Source of the DNA: Patellaria atrata CBS 101060
Taxonomy: Eukaryota; Ascomycota; Dothideomycetes; Patellariales; Patellariaceae
Length of the DNA stretch: 64,000 bases
Direction of reading: 5' to 3'
NCBI GenBank assembly: GCA_010093705.1
Contig: MU006108.1
Coordinates: 62,001-126,000, forward strand
The notes under the pieces are model-generated. The model was not told where the DNA came from. It was given only the letters and a program-made list of their open reading frames with translations, and searched no databases. The position numbers and the translations under genes were made by a program. Within the stretch, counting starts at the first letter, position 1; each line of letters starts with the position of its first letter. Positions 35,051 to 48,400 of this stretch are shown here, one piece after another.

Positions 35051-35912
35051 ATGTCTAAACTATTCGTAGGGTAAGTGTAAATCATCTTGGATGACCTTTA
35101 GATGGCCATAGAGACTCGTACTGATACCACCTCTCCAGCGGCCTAGCTTGGCACACTGATGACCAAACTTTACGCACCAAATTCGAGGAATTCGGTCAAG
35201 TTGAAGAAGCTGTGCGTGTCGATTCTAAAGTTTTACTACTAATCACTCACTGATGGTGGAAGATCGTCGTCAAGGACCGTGATACGGGCCGCAGCCGTGG
35301 TTTTGGCTTTGTCCGCTTCTCCCAGGAAGCCGAGGCGGATGCCGCCATTCAGTCAATGAACAATGTTGAGTAAGTCAAGGGAATTCATCTAGCTGTTTCC
35401 AATGTCCCCTCTCTGGAAGGAATAGCGTCTTCTCTGAAGTGTCGACCCTTTTCCCTTGCAATTGCTAACTTCATCCAGGTTCGACGGACGCACCATCCGC
35501 GTTGACAAAGCGTCAGAGCGCGCCGGTGGTGGCGGCGGTGGCGGCGGGTTCGGCGGCCGTGGTGGATATAATAATCCTCGCTCTGGTGGAGGGCAGGGTT
35601 ATAACTCTGGATATGGTACGTGTCGACCATCGTTCATTACCGTGTGTCTCTTTAAGAAAATATGCTAACAGTATCAAAAGGTCAACAGGGTGGCGGATAT
35701 CAGCCACGTAATCAGGGTAAGCAAAATTTAACCACCAACATGACATCACCAAATTCGAATTCAATGTACTCATTCGTTACCCAGGCTACGGTGGTGCCGG
35801 TCAATGGGGCGGCGGGAACTATGGTGGCGGAAACTCCTATGTAGGTGGTCAACAGAGCGGATACGACCAAGGCCAGCAGCAAGGCGGTGGTGGTCAGTGG
35901 CAGCAGCAATGA
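35051..35912 (+). CDS. glycine-rich RNA-binding protein (single RRM plus Gly/Gln-rich tail)
   Basis: Six exons (35051-35070, 35139-35211, 35263-35369, 35479-35615, 35681-35716, 35785-35912) give 166 residues. One RRM at residues 1-80: RNP2 [31 protein letters not shown] and RNP1 SRGFGFVRF, then [17 protein letters not shown]. The tail is Gly-rich ([17 protein letters not shown]), then Gly/Tyr/Gln-rich ([32 protein letters not shown]), ending GGGGQWQQQ. This is the class of cold-inducible/GRP proteins that act as RNA chaperones and can form condensates. All joins restore RRM or Gly-repeat codons and the exon sum is divisible by three. The first exon is only 20 nt. Many small introns and a long leader suggest post-transcriptional control. 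Confidence 0.93.
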
Positions 35913-36955
35913 GTGGATGACGACAGTTTGAGGTTCCGCATTCGCACTGGTTCTTTTCTCGGGTCCATTGGGAAAAAAAAAACATTCATCGGACTCATCT
36001 GGACTCGACCTTTCAACATTACACTATCGTCGAAAGGGCTCTCTGCATCTAGTTTCGAGACGGGGATATGGGATTGAAGACCTCCCGCATTACCATCAAC
36101 CTCTACTGCTCATCATACTTCTACACATACTCCACATTCCTCTTTCCACATTCACTTCACACTTCAAAATCAACAATTCTCCTTACACACGACATTTCTC
36201 ATTCAGGCGGGATGCTTCAGGGCTGGGGTCGGGGCTTTGCGAGACTGCAATAGTGGCAGATGAATTTTCTTCGAAATGTCCTTTCTAATGATGGCTTAAG
36301 GGATGATACCCCAGGTCTACGGAATCGATCACACTTGCTGTTTCTCTGAATGACCCGAACAAAAAAATGCTGAATTGATCCCGCACGACTGAAAACCACC
36401 TTTCTCCACAGAAACCCCCTAAAATCTAACATCCTAGCTTGATGAAAAGAACAGATGGTAAAACCCCTAGATCCCCTTTTACACTTACCAATATCACTCA
36501 CTGGAGTATTTTTACAGAGTATTTTTTTTTTTACAGGCGCCGACAAACTCGCCATTATTCTCTCCTCTCTTGCTACTACCGAAATATCCTCGGTGAATAT
36601 ACGGATTGTCGATCCTCTTGCCCACAATTGGGACTGCTCGAAATTACGTGGAATACAAAACCTTATGCGCTCGATGGACGTTACAGTAAGCATGAGTACA
36701 TGGCACAGAAATAACCGGTTTGTCGCGTGAGTTTCAAGAAGCAGGGAGGACATTGTGGGATGGATGAAAATGAAACATGAGGTGCAATTTCGTCATTTCG
36801 TTACTTATGAACAATCTACACCAGCTCGCTCGCTCCGAACGCTCATCAACATCGTATAGAAACCCAACGCTCAAGCGATCCTTCGTTATTATCCCGCAAC
36901 TGACTACCCATATATACTTCCCGCCTAGCGCTCCGAGGACTCCCCTTTCCACCTC
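35913..36955. other. intergenic between convergent genes
   Basis: About 1 kb between the RNA-binding protein stop and the PhoD-like stop. Frames here (for example 36217-36753 minus, 178 codons) lack motifs. Poly-A and poly-T tracts at 35971-35982 and 36522-36533. Treated as 3' UTRs and spacer. Confidence 0.5.
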
Positions 36956-39900
36956 TTACCAGAAGATTCTCCACCCAGCCTTCTTCTTCCGCGGCGCGGG
37001 ATACGGTTCCGGCGTCAGACTCCCCTCGCTGTACCTCTCCCTCTCCACACGCTCGAGATACTCGCGCTCGCCCCTCTCGCGCTCACTCATGACCTGCTGC
37101 GCGCGCCGCGAGTGCCCCCGCTCCAATCGTTCGTCGTGCAAGTCAGCCGACTCACGCGACACGCTGGCGCTGCGGTAGCTGTGGCGCTCCGGCTCCGGGA
37201 CGGGGTCATGCGGTTGCGGTTGGTGGCGGGGCATCGTGACGGAGCGACGGGGCGGGGCGATTGCCTGAGCTTGGGGCTGTGAGTGACGGTGCGATGCCGA
37301 ACGCTGCGGTTGGGAGTGGGGGCCGCTGTATGTCTTCGCTCTCGCTGGGGGGCCTGAAGGCGGAGAGGGCGTGTATCTGTCGCCCTCGTCGTAGCGATCG
37401 TCGTGGTCGTAATCCGGTTCCCTCTTCTTCCGGGAGCCGAATAGGCTGAAGCGGCGTTTTGGCTTTGCGGGTTCGTACTCGTAGTCGTCGTACAGTACGT
37501 CGCCGGTCTCGCGGTGAGCATGTGTCGGATCGATGGAGTGATCGTGGGGTGTGCCGGCTGGAGTGACTTCCTCGCTTTCGTCAAAGCCACCGCCGGATGG
37601 TCCGACGTCGTGAGACCTTTTGTTCTTACCATGACTGAAGAGACTCTTCAGGAGACCCTTCTTCTCGTAGTCGAGTGCATTTAGGTCTCCCTCACCCCGA
37701 TATTCAAGCGCCGGTACGAGTAGCCGATACGGCGTCGTGATTCCGGAAGGATCATGCTGGTTCACCTCAACATTGAGCACTATGTCCAATCCATGCTCCA
37801 GATTTATAACCCCAGCATTCTCCAAATTGGATCCACCGCCTTTGAGCGCGGCCTTTTCGGATAGACCAGTTGGGCGGCGATGGAAGGGATTAGGACGAGG
37901 AATATCTCCCGCAGTAGTGTCTGGAAAATATGACCCCGAGCCGTCTGCTGGTCTGGGGATAACGTCTGCACTTGCGCGGCGTCGGGATCCCTCAGGTCTG
38001 CTTCCTGCCAAGGTTGAGTCTTGAGACATGCTGTTATGATATGATGATGGCGGAGCCCCTCTATTAGAAAGCCTGCGGACCAACCCACCTGGGGTAAAGT
38101 CTTTTCGCGTCAGCGATAACGTGCGGGACAATCTAGGGCCTCTTTGAGACGGCGATGGCGACTGTGGAGGAGGAGACGGTGGCGGTGTAGATCCGGGCTC
38201 ATACTCGCGCAGGGAACACCAATTGCGACGAGGAAGGAGATGTTGGTTGTTCCTTGGTTTCCCATCCACATCATGGGTGAATATAGGGATCATGTCCTCG
38301 TCAGTCTCATGATCGAGATGGTGGATTTTGTTCCGCTTGTTCAAAATATCTGCCATCATATCGGGAGGAGGAGTATTGACTATGGCAGACGATATGACGT
38401 TCGGCATGTACCTATGATCACAGTCCTTGGGTATCCCAAGTTTCTTGTTACTGAAGAATTGCCCAACCGCTGCTAGATGAACATCACCACCCAGGATGGT
38501 GATGCGGACCGACTTTTCGGCTGCTATTTCCTGCAGTTCTTGGATGAACCAGTTACGTTCACTCTTATGGTGCTTTGCAGTCCAGTGATCGTCCAGATCA
38601 TCCAAGATCTCAACTCCGCCGTCAAATTTATTGACAAACCCACCAAGCAAACCTGTGCGGCCTAGGGCTTTTATAGGATCCATCATACGAGAGGTAAGAA
38701 CATTTTCCAAGAAATTGAGTCGTGGGTATGCAATTGGCTATTGAAGAATCAGCATGGTATCTTGTCAGAAGGTTTTAAATATTCTTACCACTCCTAAAAG
38801 GACGATAAGGTGCCTTGTCTCGCCCTTGATGATTTCTCGTCGCAACCGATCGAAAACGAGATCGTATGTAGCTTGGGTTAGGATTGAGTCTCGCTGTCTC
38901 TCCATGCGGCAGTCCAGGCCAAGGAAAGCAACATTACGGCCCAAAAACATGAACAGATTGCGACTCAACTGATTGATATATGGGCCGGGGGAATCGCCCA
39001 AAAGCCAGGAAGGTTCGTGCTCCTGTAACTCTTCTGGAAGACTTTGATGCTGGAAAAGCATATAGTACTTATAAGCTACTGCACCCAATCCTGTAAAAAC
39101 TTTAGTACTCATGAAATGATGAGGATATGAACCAAAGCCCTGAAAGAGGTTAGTAATATATATTAAGATGGGTTTCCAGTTACTTACGTCGATAATGTCA
39201 TGATCATCCCAAATATTGATCATAGGAATTTGGGAATTGGCCATCCCAAACAGCCCTTGAGAGAACCACATGGCATATCGATTGAGATAAAAGTCCTCTA
39301 ATTCATCCTGCATCTCCCGAGTGAATTGTGCTGAGTGCTTGTGTAGAGCATTTTTGGTTACTGTCCATTCTTGGAACAGCTTCGTCTGCTTCATAGCAGC
39401 ATCGTTGTAGATCTGGTCTCCACCTCCTATCATAACGTGAAAAGGACGTGTCTGGTGGGTGTTCAAGACGTCTCGCCACATCGGATCTGGGCCAGAGAAT
39501 TGATTGGAGTCTACACTGAGACTGAAACCATTGCAGCTGTGGAACATCATATTCATCGTTTGTCCCTTTGCTGGTACCCAGAAGCCAATTGCTGGACCAC
39601 GGTTGATACGATATGCAATTCGACGTTGCTTTGATCCCAACTCCACTTCTATACTGAAGCGCCAGAAGGTCACGCCTCTCTCAGCATATAATCGAATGCC
39701 TTTTACCTCCTTGTACTTTCCTAGTTTCTCGCCATCTTTGGAACGTATTCGAGATCTCAATCGCTGGTTTTGTTTTCCTTGTAATTTGTGGGCACTGTCG
39801 TTGCTGTGCGTATTGCTTCGTTTTTCTTCGAAGAGACCACTATCATCCTCAATGCGAGAGAGGTCCGTGTTTTCGGTCAAATCTTCTACAGGGCGAACGA

Positions 39901-41953
39901 ACAAAGTCTTGCCCGTCCTGGACACCTTGACTTCTCCAGCTAGAGGATCAATATACTCCGGCGCAAGTCTTTGCCCGCTCTCAGCGCTTACCTGTGCCGG
40001 AGGAGGTGGCATCAGATCCATAGGTTGCACAAAAAGTCGTAGAACAGGTACTGCTGTGTAAGAGGACGCTGAATCTTGAGTGACTATCATCACGGTTCCT
40101 CGCCAGATTTCACGACCTTCGGAGGTGCTGGCAGCGGCTGCAGAACGCGCGACCGTCTCTTTTCGCATTCCGGTGTACCTCAATAGAGGGCCGCACTTCA
40201 TGTATAACGGGGGATTAAAGTTTGTCTGACCTGATGGATCCTCATAAGCTCCATCATAGATGAGACCCTCAGTAGGATTAGAACCTGTCAAATCCTGACG
40301 AGCGCTCCCACTACTACGACGTTGTTGACCGGAACGTTCCCACCAAGCCTTATTCTTATCATCAGTATGATTTTGATTAACGTTAGTCTCCGGGGCATCT
40401 AACGACATGTCATTCGCTAATAAAGTTGCAATTTGTGCTTGTTTCCACTCATCCAACGGTTTTGCATGCTGGTATCTTCTTTCTGGTTCATGTTTACGGT
40501 GAACGATACTGGCGAAACGCTTATGAAGACCATCGGTGGGTATGGATGTGTCATCCTCTAAGCTTGCATCACTAGAACTTAAGCTATCTCTTGCTTTGTA
40601 GGCACCCGCAAGTTGATATGGAACACCGTATCGATGTTCAGCACGATCGTGTGGCTTGTGGTCATTCTCGACGGAGCCCGATGTCTTGGTGATATCTCTA
40701 CCACCTACGAGCTTCCGGCTTGGATACTCCCATGGCGGTTCTTTCTGAAGTTTTCGACTGTTGCTCCGGCCAACCATCACTGGCTTTTGTTCGGTCTGGT
40801 TGTCCATACCATAAAGCCCTAGACCAGTGGGCGCAGTGTCTCGTAGTTCTTCCTGCGGGACTTCACCCCTGCGCTGATCTGACCGGTCTCCAGCGAGAGA
40901 CCTATCGCGGAAGCTGGCACCCCTAGAGACGTTCGATCTATCATACGGCCTTACTTCTTTTGATACATCTCGCGGAACTCCTTTGGGCCTCCCATCTTGC
41001 GTTTCTAATGGAAGAGCCCTAGAACTAGATTCCCGCGATTGTCTTACTCGTTGCGTGTTTGGCGCGGCCTGCGGATTGTAAGGAGTTCCGCCGAAGTCAA
41101 TCGTGCCCTTTTCCGGATACCTGGCATCTAATAATCCTTCTGTCGGCATAGAAACATTGCGTCGATTATTGTCTGTTCTCAGTGGCTGAGAGCTCAGAGG
41201 CTCACAAACTTTACGAGCTTGTGAAGACGCGGGGGCGGCATCACGGTTAGAGCGGCTGGCGCGACGATCTGCAGCTGCCTTTTCTTGCGCTTGAAATTCA
41301 GCTTCCTGAACTCGTGCGCGCTTTTCCTCTTTACTAATATCATCGAGTTTAACCTCAAGCTTTTGTAAAGGGGATCGATCTGGGACGGAATCGCGCCTGT
41401 CAACCGTGGCTCTTGTAGCAGACGTCCTTCTATGCTCCCTACGATCTTTTGGAGATGTAGGTGACATTGCATTTTCAAGATCATAGGCGGATGGCTGTGG
41501 TACGGTTATGGTAGGTTGACGCGCACTGTGGGAAGAATAGCTTTTCGAATTGCCGCGAGGGGGTGCGGATGCTTGGCCTGCTGCATTTGGCCCTCTATAT
41601 GAGGAGGGTGGTGGCGCACGGGGTGCATCTGGCGCAGCAGGGGGTGGGTGAGAGCTTAACGGCTCGTTTGATACTGGATAATTATATCTTTTATTCTCCC
41701 GTCTTCGATGAGAACTAGTCCTCTGAACATCGGCTGTGGGTTGACCCGTGGCGTACTGAGACTGAACAATTTTTTGCGGCGTGTAAGATGGAATGACTGG
41801 TGACTCTTCTTGGGCGTGCACCGCGGTAACCTGGTCAGGGGCCCGTCTATAGGAAGAACGCTGTGGCTTGTATGTATCGACACCTGTTCGCTGAGGTTGC
41901 GGTGGAATTACTTGAGATGGCGAATATACACCCCCACTCCTGCGGTCATCCAT
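36956..41953 (-). CDS. very large PhoD-like metallophosphatase domain protein
   Basis: Three exons (41953-39188, 39139-38789, 38737-36956; introns 48 and 51 nt) give 1632 residues. Residues 1 to ~570 are polar and disordered (many Arg/Ser/Pro/Gln). GLIYDGAYEDPSGQTNFNPP begins the ordered part. The PhoD-like core carries its metal-site motifs: GGGDQIYND near residue 843, NIWDDHDIIDGFGSYPHHFM near 916 (joined across the first intron), and ITILGGDVHLAAVGQF near 1118. The remaining ~500 residues are again low-complexity, with proline runs and basic patches, ending ARKKKAGWRIFW. No signal peptide is seen, unlike bacterial PhoD; fungal members are cytosolic or membrane-associated and of unknown substrate. 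The extended tails suggest a scaffold as much as an enzyme. Confidence 0.88.
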
Positions 41954-42993
41954 CCCGAGAGACAGTCTTGCGCACCCCGGGGCCTAAACTTTTTGTGGAG
42001 ACAGAGTAGTGGTTTGGGAGTAGAGATGATAGAGGTACCGAATGGAGACCAACTCCCTCACTAGATTTGACGTTGGATCTATGCAATGCTTCATATTAGT
42101 GACTTGAAAACATGACACTGGAGGTTTATTTACCAGATACTGCTGTTAGTAGCACGAAAGATGTGTGCTGGTCATAAAACAGTTTAACAAATGACGTGTG
42201 GACGTAGTACGAAACGAAACAGCAATATCAGAATGTCAGAGGCATCATAATGGAACAACTGAAAGCATCGCATAGAAAGACTGAAGCTATGTACAGGAAG
42301 AATAAGAAAAGGAAAAAAGAAACAGATGCGCAGCGGGGAGGAAAAGTCTGGTGGTGAACGATTCGGTGGCTGGCATCTTGTGCTGATCTCGGATCGGCTG
42401 GTAACTCTGGTGGTTGGGTGGCTTGAGCGTCGGCCCGTCTGTCGCTTCCCCGCAGGAACTCGGGGGGTTAGGGCGGGAGAGATTGCTTAGCGCGCTTGGC
42501 TAGTTGTTCAGCGGAGCGGAAGTCTTCAGGGGTATCAAGGGACCCGGAGTACTCCCGTACGTAGGGAGGCGACTTCTTTGCGCGTGAGAGGACACATGTG
42601 AGAATCCCCAACAGCAAGCATTACAAGATCTTTGTCCACTGGTCTATAGCACAAGTATATCCGCTTACCTCCTTGTCGCTAATTATCTTTTCCTCGTATT
42701 CCTGGCTTAGGACCCGTCCGTATACCGCTTAATCCACTTTCCATACTTCTCTAAACATCCGTAATTTCGAGCTTCAACCTATCTCCTCGAACCGGGTAGA
42801 CGTTTACAATATCATAGACCGGCGACTTACCTTTCAACTCTGATATTGGTCTCCAGAAAGTGGTCTACTCCTTCAGTTTCCACGCTGGAACAAACGGGTC
42901 GCTCTTGTCACACCCAGGGGCTTCTCTGAGCGGAACATTGACGGTAAACTTTTGGACCCTGTTACTTTTTTTTTTCGAAACGGGTGTATAGTT
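41954..42993. promoter_or_regulatory. divergent intergenic region, PhoD-like gene and kexin
   Basis: 1.04 kb between two start codons facing away from each other; contains both promoters. No conserved site recognised. Confidence 0.4.
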
Positions 42994-45492
42994 ATGCGCA
43001 AAAACATAATATGGATATTAGCTATAGCGACCTCTTGCGTCCTTGGGGGTCGTCTCCGCCCTCGGAATTATGACACCCATGACTTCTACGCCCTCCACCT
43101 CGATCCCACCACGTCCCCTTCGGAACTCGCGACTTTCTTAGGGTTAGAGCACGATGGCCAGTTGGGGGAACTTGTTGATCATCATATATTTAGAGCACCT
43201 AAGGATGGAAGGGATGTTATAACAGATGCAGTCGAAGAATTGAAAAGACGACGACGGAAACGGAACGCTCTCGAACCTAGCATATTGGATGGGATATTAT
43301 TCAATCAAAAGCAGAAACTGAAACCTCGAATGGTAAAGAGAGATATATTATACCCCGAGCTGTCAGATATAGCATCGGACCACGTACTATTCCCACGTCA
43401 GGACGCCCCACCCGTCGACTCAGCTGTAGTTGAGCAGAATCAAATCCGGGATGCACTTGAGATAAGAGATCCTGTATTTCAGAATCAATGGCATCTTTTT
43501 AACACACGACAACCTGGAAATGATCTCAATGTGACAGGAGTCTGGATGCAGGGGATCACAGGCAAGAATGCGACCGTGTGCATCATTGATGATGGCTTGG
43601 ATATGGATAGCGACGATTTATCGCCTAACTATTTTGCGATCGGCTCGTATGACTTTAACGATCATGTGGAGGAACCCAAACCTCGTCTTTCTGACGACAG
43701 ACACGGGACCAGGTGCGCCGGTGAAGTTTCAGCTGCGAGGAACGATGTATGTGGTGTCGGCGTTGCCTATGATTCTAAGATTGCAGGCGTTCGTATACTA
43801 TCCGCTCCAATTACAGATGCTGATGAAGCCATTGCTGTGAACTACGAGTTCCACCGTAATGACATTTACTCATGTTCGTGGGGCCCTCCGGATGATGGGC
43901 GCACTATGGATGCTCCTGGTATTCTGATCCGAAGAGCGTTTGTGAATGCCATTCAAAAGGGACGGAACAACAAGGGCTCTATCTATGTGTTTGCGGCCGG
44001 CAATGGTGCTTCCTCTGACGACAACTGTAACTTCGATGGCTACACGAACAGCATCTACAGCGTAACCGTTGGCTCCGTCAGCTCTGAGAATCATCATCCT
44101 TACTACTCGGAGAAATGCTCAGCACAGTTGATTGTTACCTATAGCAGTTCACGGGTCAATTCAATTACGACCACAGATGTTGGCAAAAACGAATGCACAT
44201 CCTCGCATGGAGGAACTTCAGCCGCTGGGCCGTTAGCCGCTGGAGTCTATGCACTGGTGCTTCAAATACGTCCGGACCTGAGTTGGAGGGATATCCAATG
44301 GCTCACAGTCATGACTGGTGTCAAGTTCACGGATGATAGCGATTGGCAGCAGACTGGCGCCGGTCGATTCTATAGTCATCAGTACGGTTATGGCAAAATG
44401 GATGCTTGGGCTATGGTTGAAGCTGCGAAAACATGGAAATCAGTTAAACCACAAGCTTGGTACCATTCGCCCTGGATTCATGTGAAGCACGAGATTCCTC
44501 AAGGCGATCAAGGCTTAGCGAGTATCTTTACAGTCACCGAGGACATGTTAAGGGAAGCTAACTTTGAGCGGCTTGAACACGTCACTCTCACGATGAACGT
44601 CGAGCATACCAGACGCGGTGATCTAAGTGTGGAACTACGTAGCCCTACCGGTGTTATTAGTCATATCGCCACAGCTCGGAAGATGGACGACAAAGCTGCT
44701 GGGTACGTCGATTGGACATTCATGTCCGTTGCTCACTTTGGCGAAAGTGCTGTCGGAAACTGGACGGTTATCGTCAAGGATACCAAGGTCAACGAACATA
44801 CTGGCACTTTCACCGACTGGAAGTTGAGGCTTTGGGGTGAATGTATTGACGGCGCAAACCAGCCGTTGTTTCCACTGCCCAATGAAACCGACGACGATGA
44901 TCATGATGCGACAGTCACAGCCCCAGTTGCAACCACCAGTGTACATGTCCCTTCCGAAACTGAGCATGTCGCTCAACCGACGGATCATCCGAGTCGGCCA
45001 GTTAACTCCAAACCGCCTGCTTCCACTACTACCCCCTTCGAGCCTCCAATAACCACCTCACCATCTCCTAGTGCTATTCCAGACGAGTCATTCCTACCCT
45101 CACCGTTCCCTACTTTCGGTGTGTCCAAGCGAACTCAAATCTGGATATATGGTGCTCTAGCTCTGATCATCGTGTTTTGTGCTAGCTTAGCACTATACTT
45201 CTGGCTCGCACGCCGAAAGCGCCTACGAAACAACCCTCGTGGGGATTATGAGTTCGAGATGATTGACGATCAAGACGATGACGGTGCAACCAGGCAGGGA
45301 CTAACAGGTTCGGGTGGTGCTCGAAGAGGCAAGAATCGGCGGGCTGGTGAACTATACGACGCCTTTGCCGGCGAAAGCGATGAGGAATTACTCAGCGAAA
45401 GTGAAAGCGAGAACGAAACATACAGGGACGATGCCCCTGAAAATTTTAGAGAAAAGCATGACCCTCATGTGGTTGGGAGTGACGATGAATAA
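42994..45492 (+). CDS. KEX2: kexin, Golgi proprotein convertase (Kex2/KexB)
   Basis: Intronless, 832 residues. Kexin cuts secretory proproteins after Lys-Arg and Arg-Arg in the late Golgi. ATG at 42994 opens a good signal peptide (MRKNIIWILAIATSCVLGG); nothing upstream in frame starts with ATG. The propeptide has basic sites at RRRRKRN and MVKRDIL, the latter a likely self-cleavage point. Subtilisin-type triad: Asp199 (CIIDDGLDM), His237 (DRHGTRCAGE), Ser409 (HGGTSAAGPLAAGV); Asn337 in VFAAGNG completes the oxyanion hole. A P domain (VEHTRRGDLSVELRSPTG, GNWTVIVKD, WKLRLWGE) is followed by a Ser/Thr/Pro stalk, one membrane helix (YGALALIIVFCASLALYFWL) and an acidic cytosolic tail with YEFEMI and ELYDAF as possible sorting signals. 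All expected parts are present. Confidence 0.97.
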   Translation: MRKNIIWILAIATSCVLGGRLRPRNYDTHDFYALHLDPTTSPSELATFLGLEHDGQLGELVDHHIFRAPKDGRDVITDAVEELKRRRRKRNALEPSILDGILFNQKQKLKPRMVKRDILYPELSDIASDHVLFPRQDAPPVDSAVVEQNQIRDALEIRDPVFQNQWHLFNTRQPGNDLNVTGVWMQGITGKNATVCIIDDGLDMDSDDLSPNYFAIGSYDFNDHVEEPKPRLSDDRHGTRCAGEVSAARNDVCGVGVAYDSKIAGVRILSAPITDADEAIAVNYEFHRNDIYSCSWGPPDDGRTMDAPGILIRRAFVNAIQKGRNNKGSIYVFAAGNGASSDDNCNFDGYTNSIYSVTVGSVSSENHHPYYSEKCSAQLIVTYSSSRVNSITTTDVGKNECTSSHGGTSAAGPLAAGVYALVLQIRPDLSWRDIQWLTVMTGVKFTDDSDWQQTGAGRFYSHQYGYGKMDAWAMVEAAKTWKSVKPQAWYHSPWIHVKHEIPQGDQGLASIFTVTEDMLREANFERLEHVTLTMNVEHTRRGDLSVELRSPTGVISHIATARKMDDKAAGYVDWTFMSVAHFGESAVGNWTVIVKDTKVNEHTGTFTDWKLRLWGECIDGANQPLFPLPNETDDDDHDATVTAPVATTSVHVPSETEHVAQPTDHPSRPVNSKPPASTTTPFEPPITTSPSPSAIPDESFLPSPFPTFGVSKRTQIWIYGALALIIVFCASLALYFWLARRKRLRNNPRGDYEFEMIDDQDDDGATRQGLTGSGGARRGKNRRAGELYDAFAGESDEELLSESESENETYRDDAPENFREKHDPHVVGSDDE

Positions 45493-48400
45493 GCGAAATT
45501 CGGGTCAGTCCTAAGATAAGAATAGCATTTTGTAAATTCAATTAATTAGTTATGACTTTGTATAGAATCTGCCACTGCGGATTAACTTCCGTCTCAGATA
45601 TTCAATATTTACAGGGAGCAGTAACCCACGTTTTCAGTCAAGTAATTGATGCTAGGCAAGTCTAGACAGTCTATCCGCCTGCGTAGCGTACCGACACGCT
45701 ATGAATAGCTTATCGATTCACAGAAAGCTTACAGCGGATGGGATAACCATAATGGAATATTTCTCATTTACTAAGGATTAAGAGTTGGAGCTTGAAAGTA
45801 CGTTATCATCACTATCTCAGAATCAAACAAGTCATCGGTCAAGAGGCTCAATTACTTAGGTATATCAAAGGAATATTATTATTAAGAATGAGGACAATAA
45901 GGATATTCATAGGAGTACGGTGTAGAATTCATAATCGCCACCGTTGTCGTTCGCCCCATATGTAAAGGTCTCCTCGTCAAGCCTCATCCTACTCAGCGAT
46001 ACTATTCATAACAACGATTCACTCATTGGAGTCGAGTCATTTCAGTTAGCACTTTAGGAACGAGAGTAAGAATATAAATTTCCTTATCAAATTCGTGTCT
46101 ATGCGCTTATTACTTTCCCGCATCTGTTCTTTCAGTATCAGTATTTCTCCTGTCATTGTCTCAAATCAGAGAGCGCAGAATCAAGTCTTCACGTGGAGAT
46201 CCTGTACAAAGAGTTTGGTGGGCGATGTAACGTTATGAAAAGATGGTTTGACAGATCTTCTAAAATCCAAACGAGATTAAGATCGCAGTTCCGAAGCCAT
46301 TTCTATGTTATGCCTTCTACGTCCGGGTCAACTATCGTCTATTTGAATGCCGATGGAGGATGTCCTTGCATTTGCTGTCTTTCACCAAATACCCCACTTA
46401 TATGCTCTACAAGGACGCCAGGATCTTACTTGCTTGGAGATCACCAGTAATGTAGATATCTGTTTTACGGTGCGTTGAATAACTTGAATCTGTAAGTGTA
46501 TTCTCTTTGGACCCATCTTTGATCAAACCAGGCCTAATTACTATACTAGAACATGCAGGACAGGATAGCTCTTCGGTATTATATCGGGTTGTTTCCATGT
46601 GTAGGGGATAATGCTGTAAGCACCCATTATGGGGATCAGGATACTGTACATCTGTACATCAAGCAGGTCCACTCGCATCTACAAACGATAAGCGACACTC
46701 GCTTCGCAGATATGCCCCCGGGAATAAGGGTATGGCATAGCATCCCATTACTAACCAAGGTTTCCAGTAGTAGTGAGGGGTTGGATCATTCTCTAGTACT
46801 CAAGTTGTTAACGAACGCCTAGGATTAGCCCGAGCAGATCCGATTTCTCGGTATGAAGAGAAGAGGAGCGTACTGGCTTTCTTCTCGCAGGTCCTCCTTC
46901 ACCCACAGGGAATTACTATCCATCTCCTCTGGTGTTGGCGGGTTATATTGGCATGAGCTGATTCTCGTAGACATACTTATAGAATCAGTTGACTATTGGC
47001 CTGGCTGGATTACGTTTGCTACGCTTGATCTATCATTCACGAGTCTACCAATAATGATGGGTACGTTAGAGATAATGGTAGTGAACTCGTATGCTCGGCT
47101 AACTTTGTAAAGGGAAAGCTAGGATCCAATCTATCGAATGTTGTCTTTTGCCTTTCGTGTCATCTTGCTATATTTGGATGCCAACTTCAAGACTCATGAA
47201 GGGGATTTCAAGTAAAACGGCAATTATTCGAGAAAACGTAAGTTTCGAAGCAGTCAGATAAAGCTCTATTGATTTTACGTACTCGAAGAAGTTCGAACAC
47301 GGCCCAAACACATGTACTCCACGTGGAAGAATCCCTGTTACCGCAAGGTTGGAAAAGCTTGCTAAGTAAAGTGGTAGCTTATTTCAAAGGAGACGTCGAG
47401 GCTTTTAAGGTAGTTCTAGTTAGCAATTATCTAGTTCTTCCCTAGCCATGAGTAAGTGACGTTGGATGGGTCTAGTAGAGCTGAAAATACTATAGAGTCG
47501 TGAGAGAGGGTCAATGGTCCTTGGGCCAAGAATGCCCAGCCTGTGATTTTTCCCTTGGCATTTTGTCTGATAAGAATGATAAGACGATACCTTACCGTGC
47601 TCACCTACCGCGGGGCCATCTACTGGATGAAAACAACATGAGAGCACAAGTCTGGCGGAATATCAATTCCTACTTTGTCGCTGTACAGATAGATAAATAT
47701 CAGACCCCCGTTCCATCCCACTCCTCCAAGGCTCCTAAACTGCTAGGTTCATATCACTCCACTACTGTACTCAGATGATTAGAGTCATTCATCCGAATCC
47801 ACCAGGTATCGCTTCAGTTCATCTCTCAATTCGCAACCAGGTCATCCTGTACCTGACGTGTGGCTGCAGTTGTACATGACAATGTCACTTCTAGTCCCTC
47901 CTCGCGTCCTGTCGCTCAGAGGCCCGAGTTTTGGCCTTGATGTTCAGGAACAACACGAGGAAGAAACTGCTAACTCAGAACCAAACTCGGGTTTCTCATA
48001 GATATCCGGGACCATGATACCGGATAAGGTCTAGAAGCTCACAATCAAGGGTAATACAACTCACGAATATTCCCTGGCCATAGAGAGTAGAGACCCCCCA
48101 GTTCTAGTTACACTCGCATCAAATTGTTTCCTACCTCTGTGTTTCTTACTTTCAGGATAATCTGGCAACGCAATTTTCAGAGCAAGTCATGTATATCGTA
48201 AACTTCGAATCAGGCATTCCGAATTCTTCTGCGAATCCTTCAGCTTCGACAAGAACACGGTACATGGGCATATCACTCTGAATGCAGAGCCGTAACCCGA
48301 TGGAAGGTCGGGAACCTTAACCTAGAAAGTACCTTAGCTTACACCTTGAGCTTCCCAACCTTGATTATAGAAAAAATTGGCAATCCTCTTGTATCCTGAC

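Noticed and set aside
36217-36753. 178-codon minus-strand frame between convergent genes
   Set aside because: No motif, unusual composition, and it lies in the expected 3' UTR of the RNA-binding protein gene.
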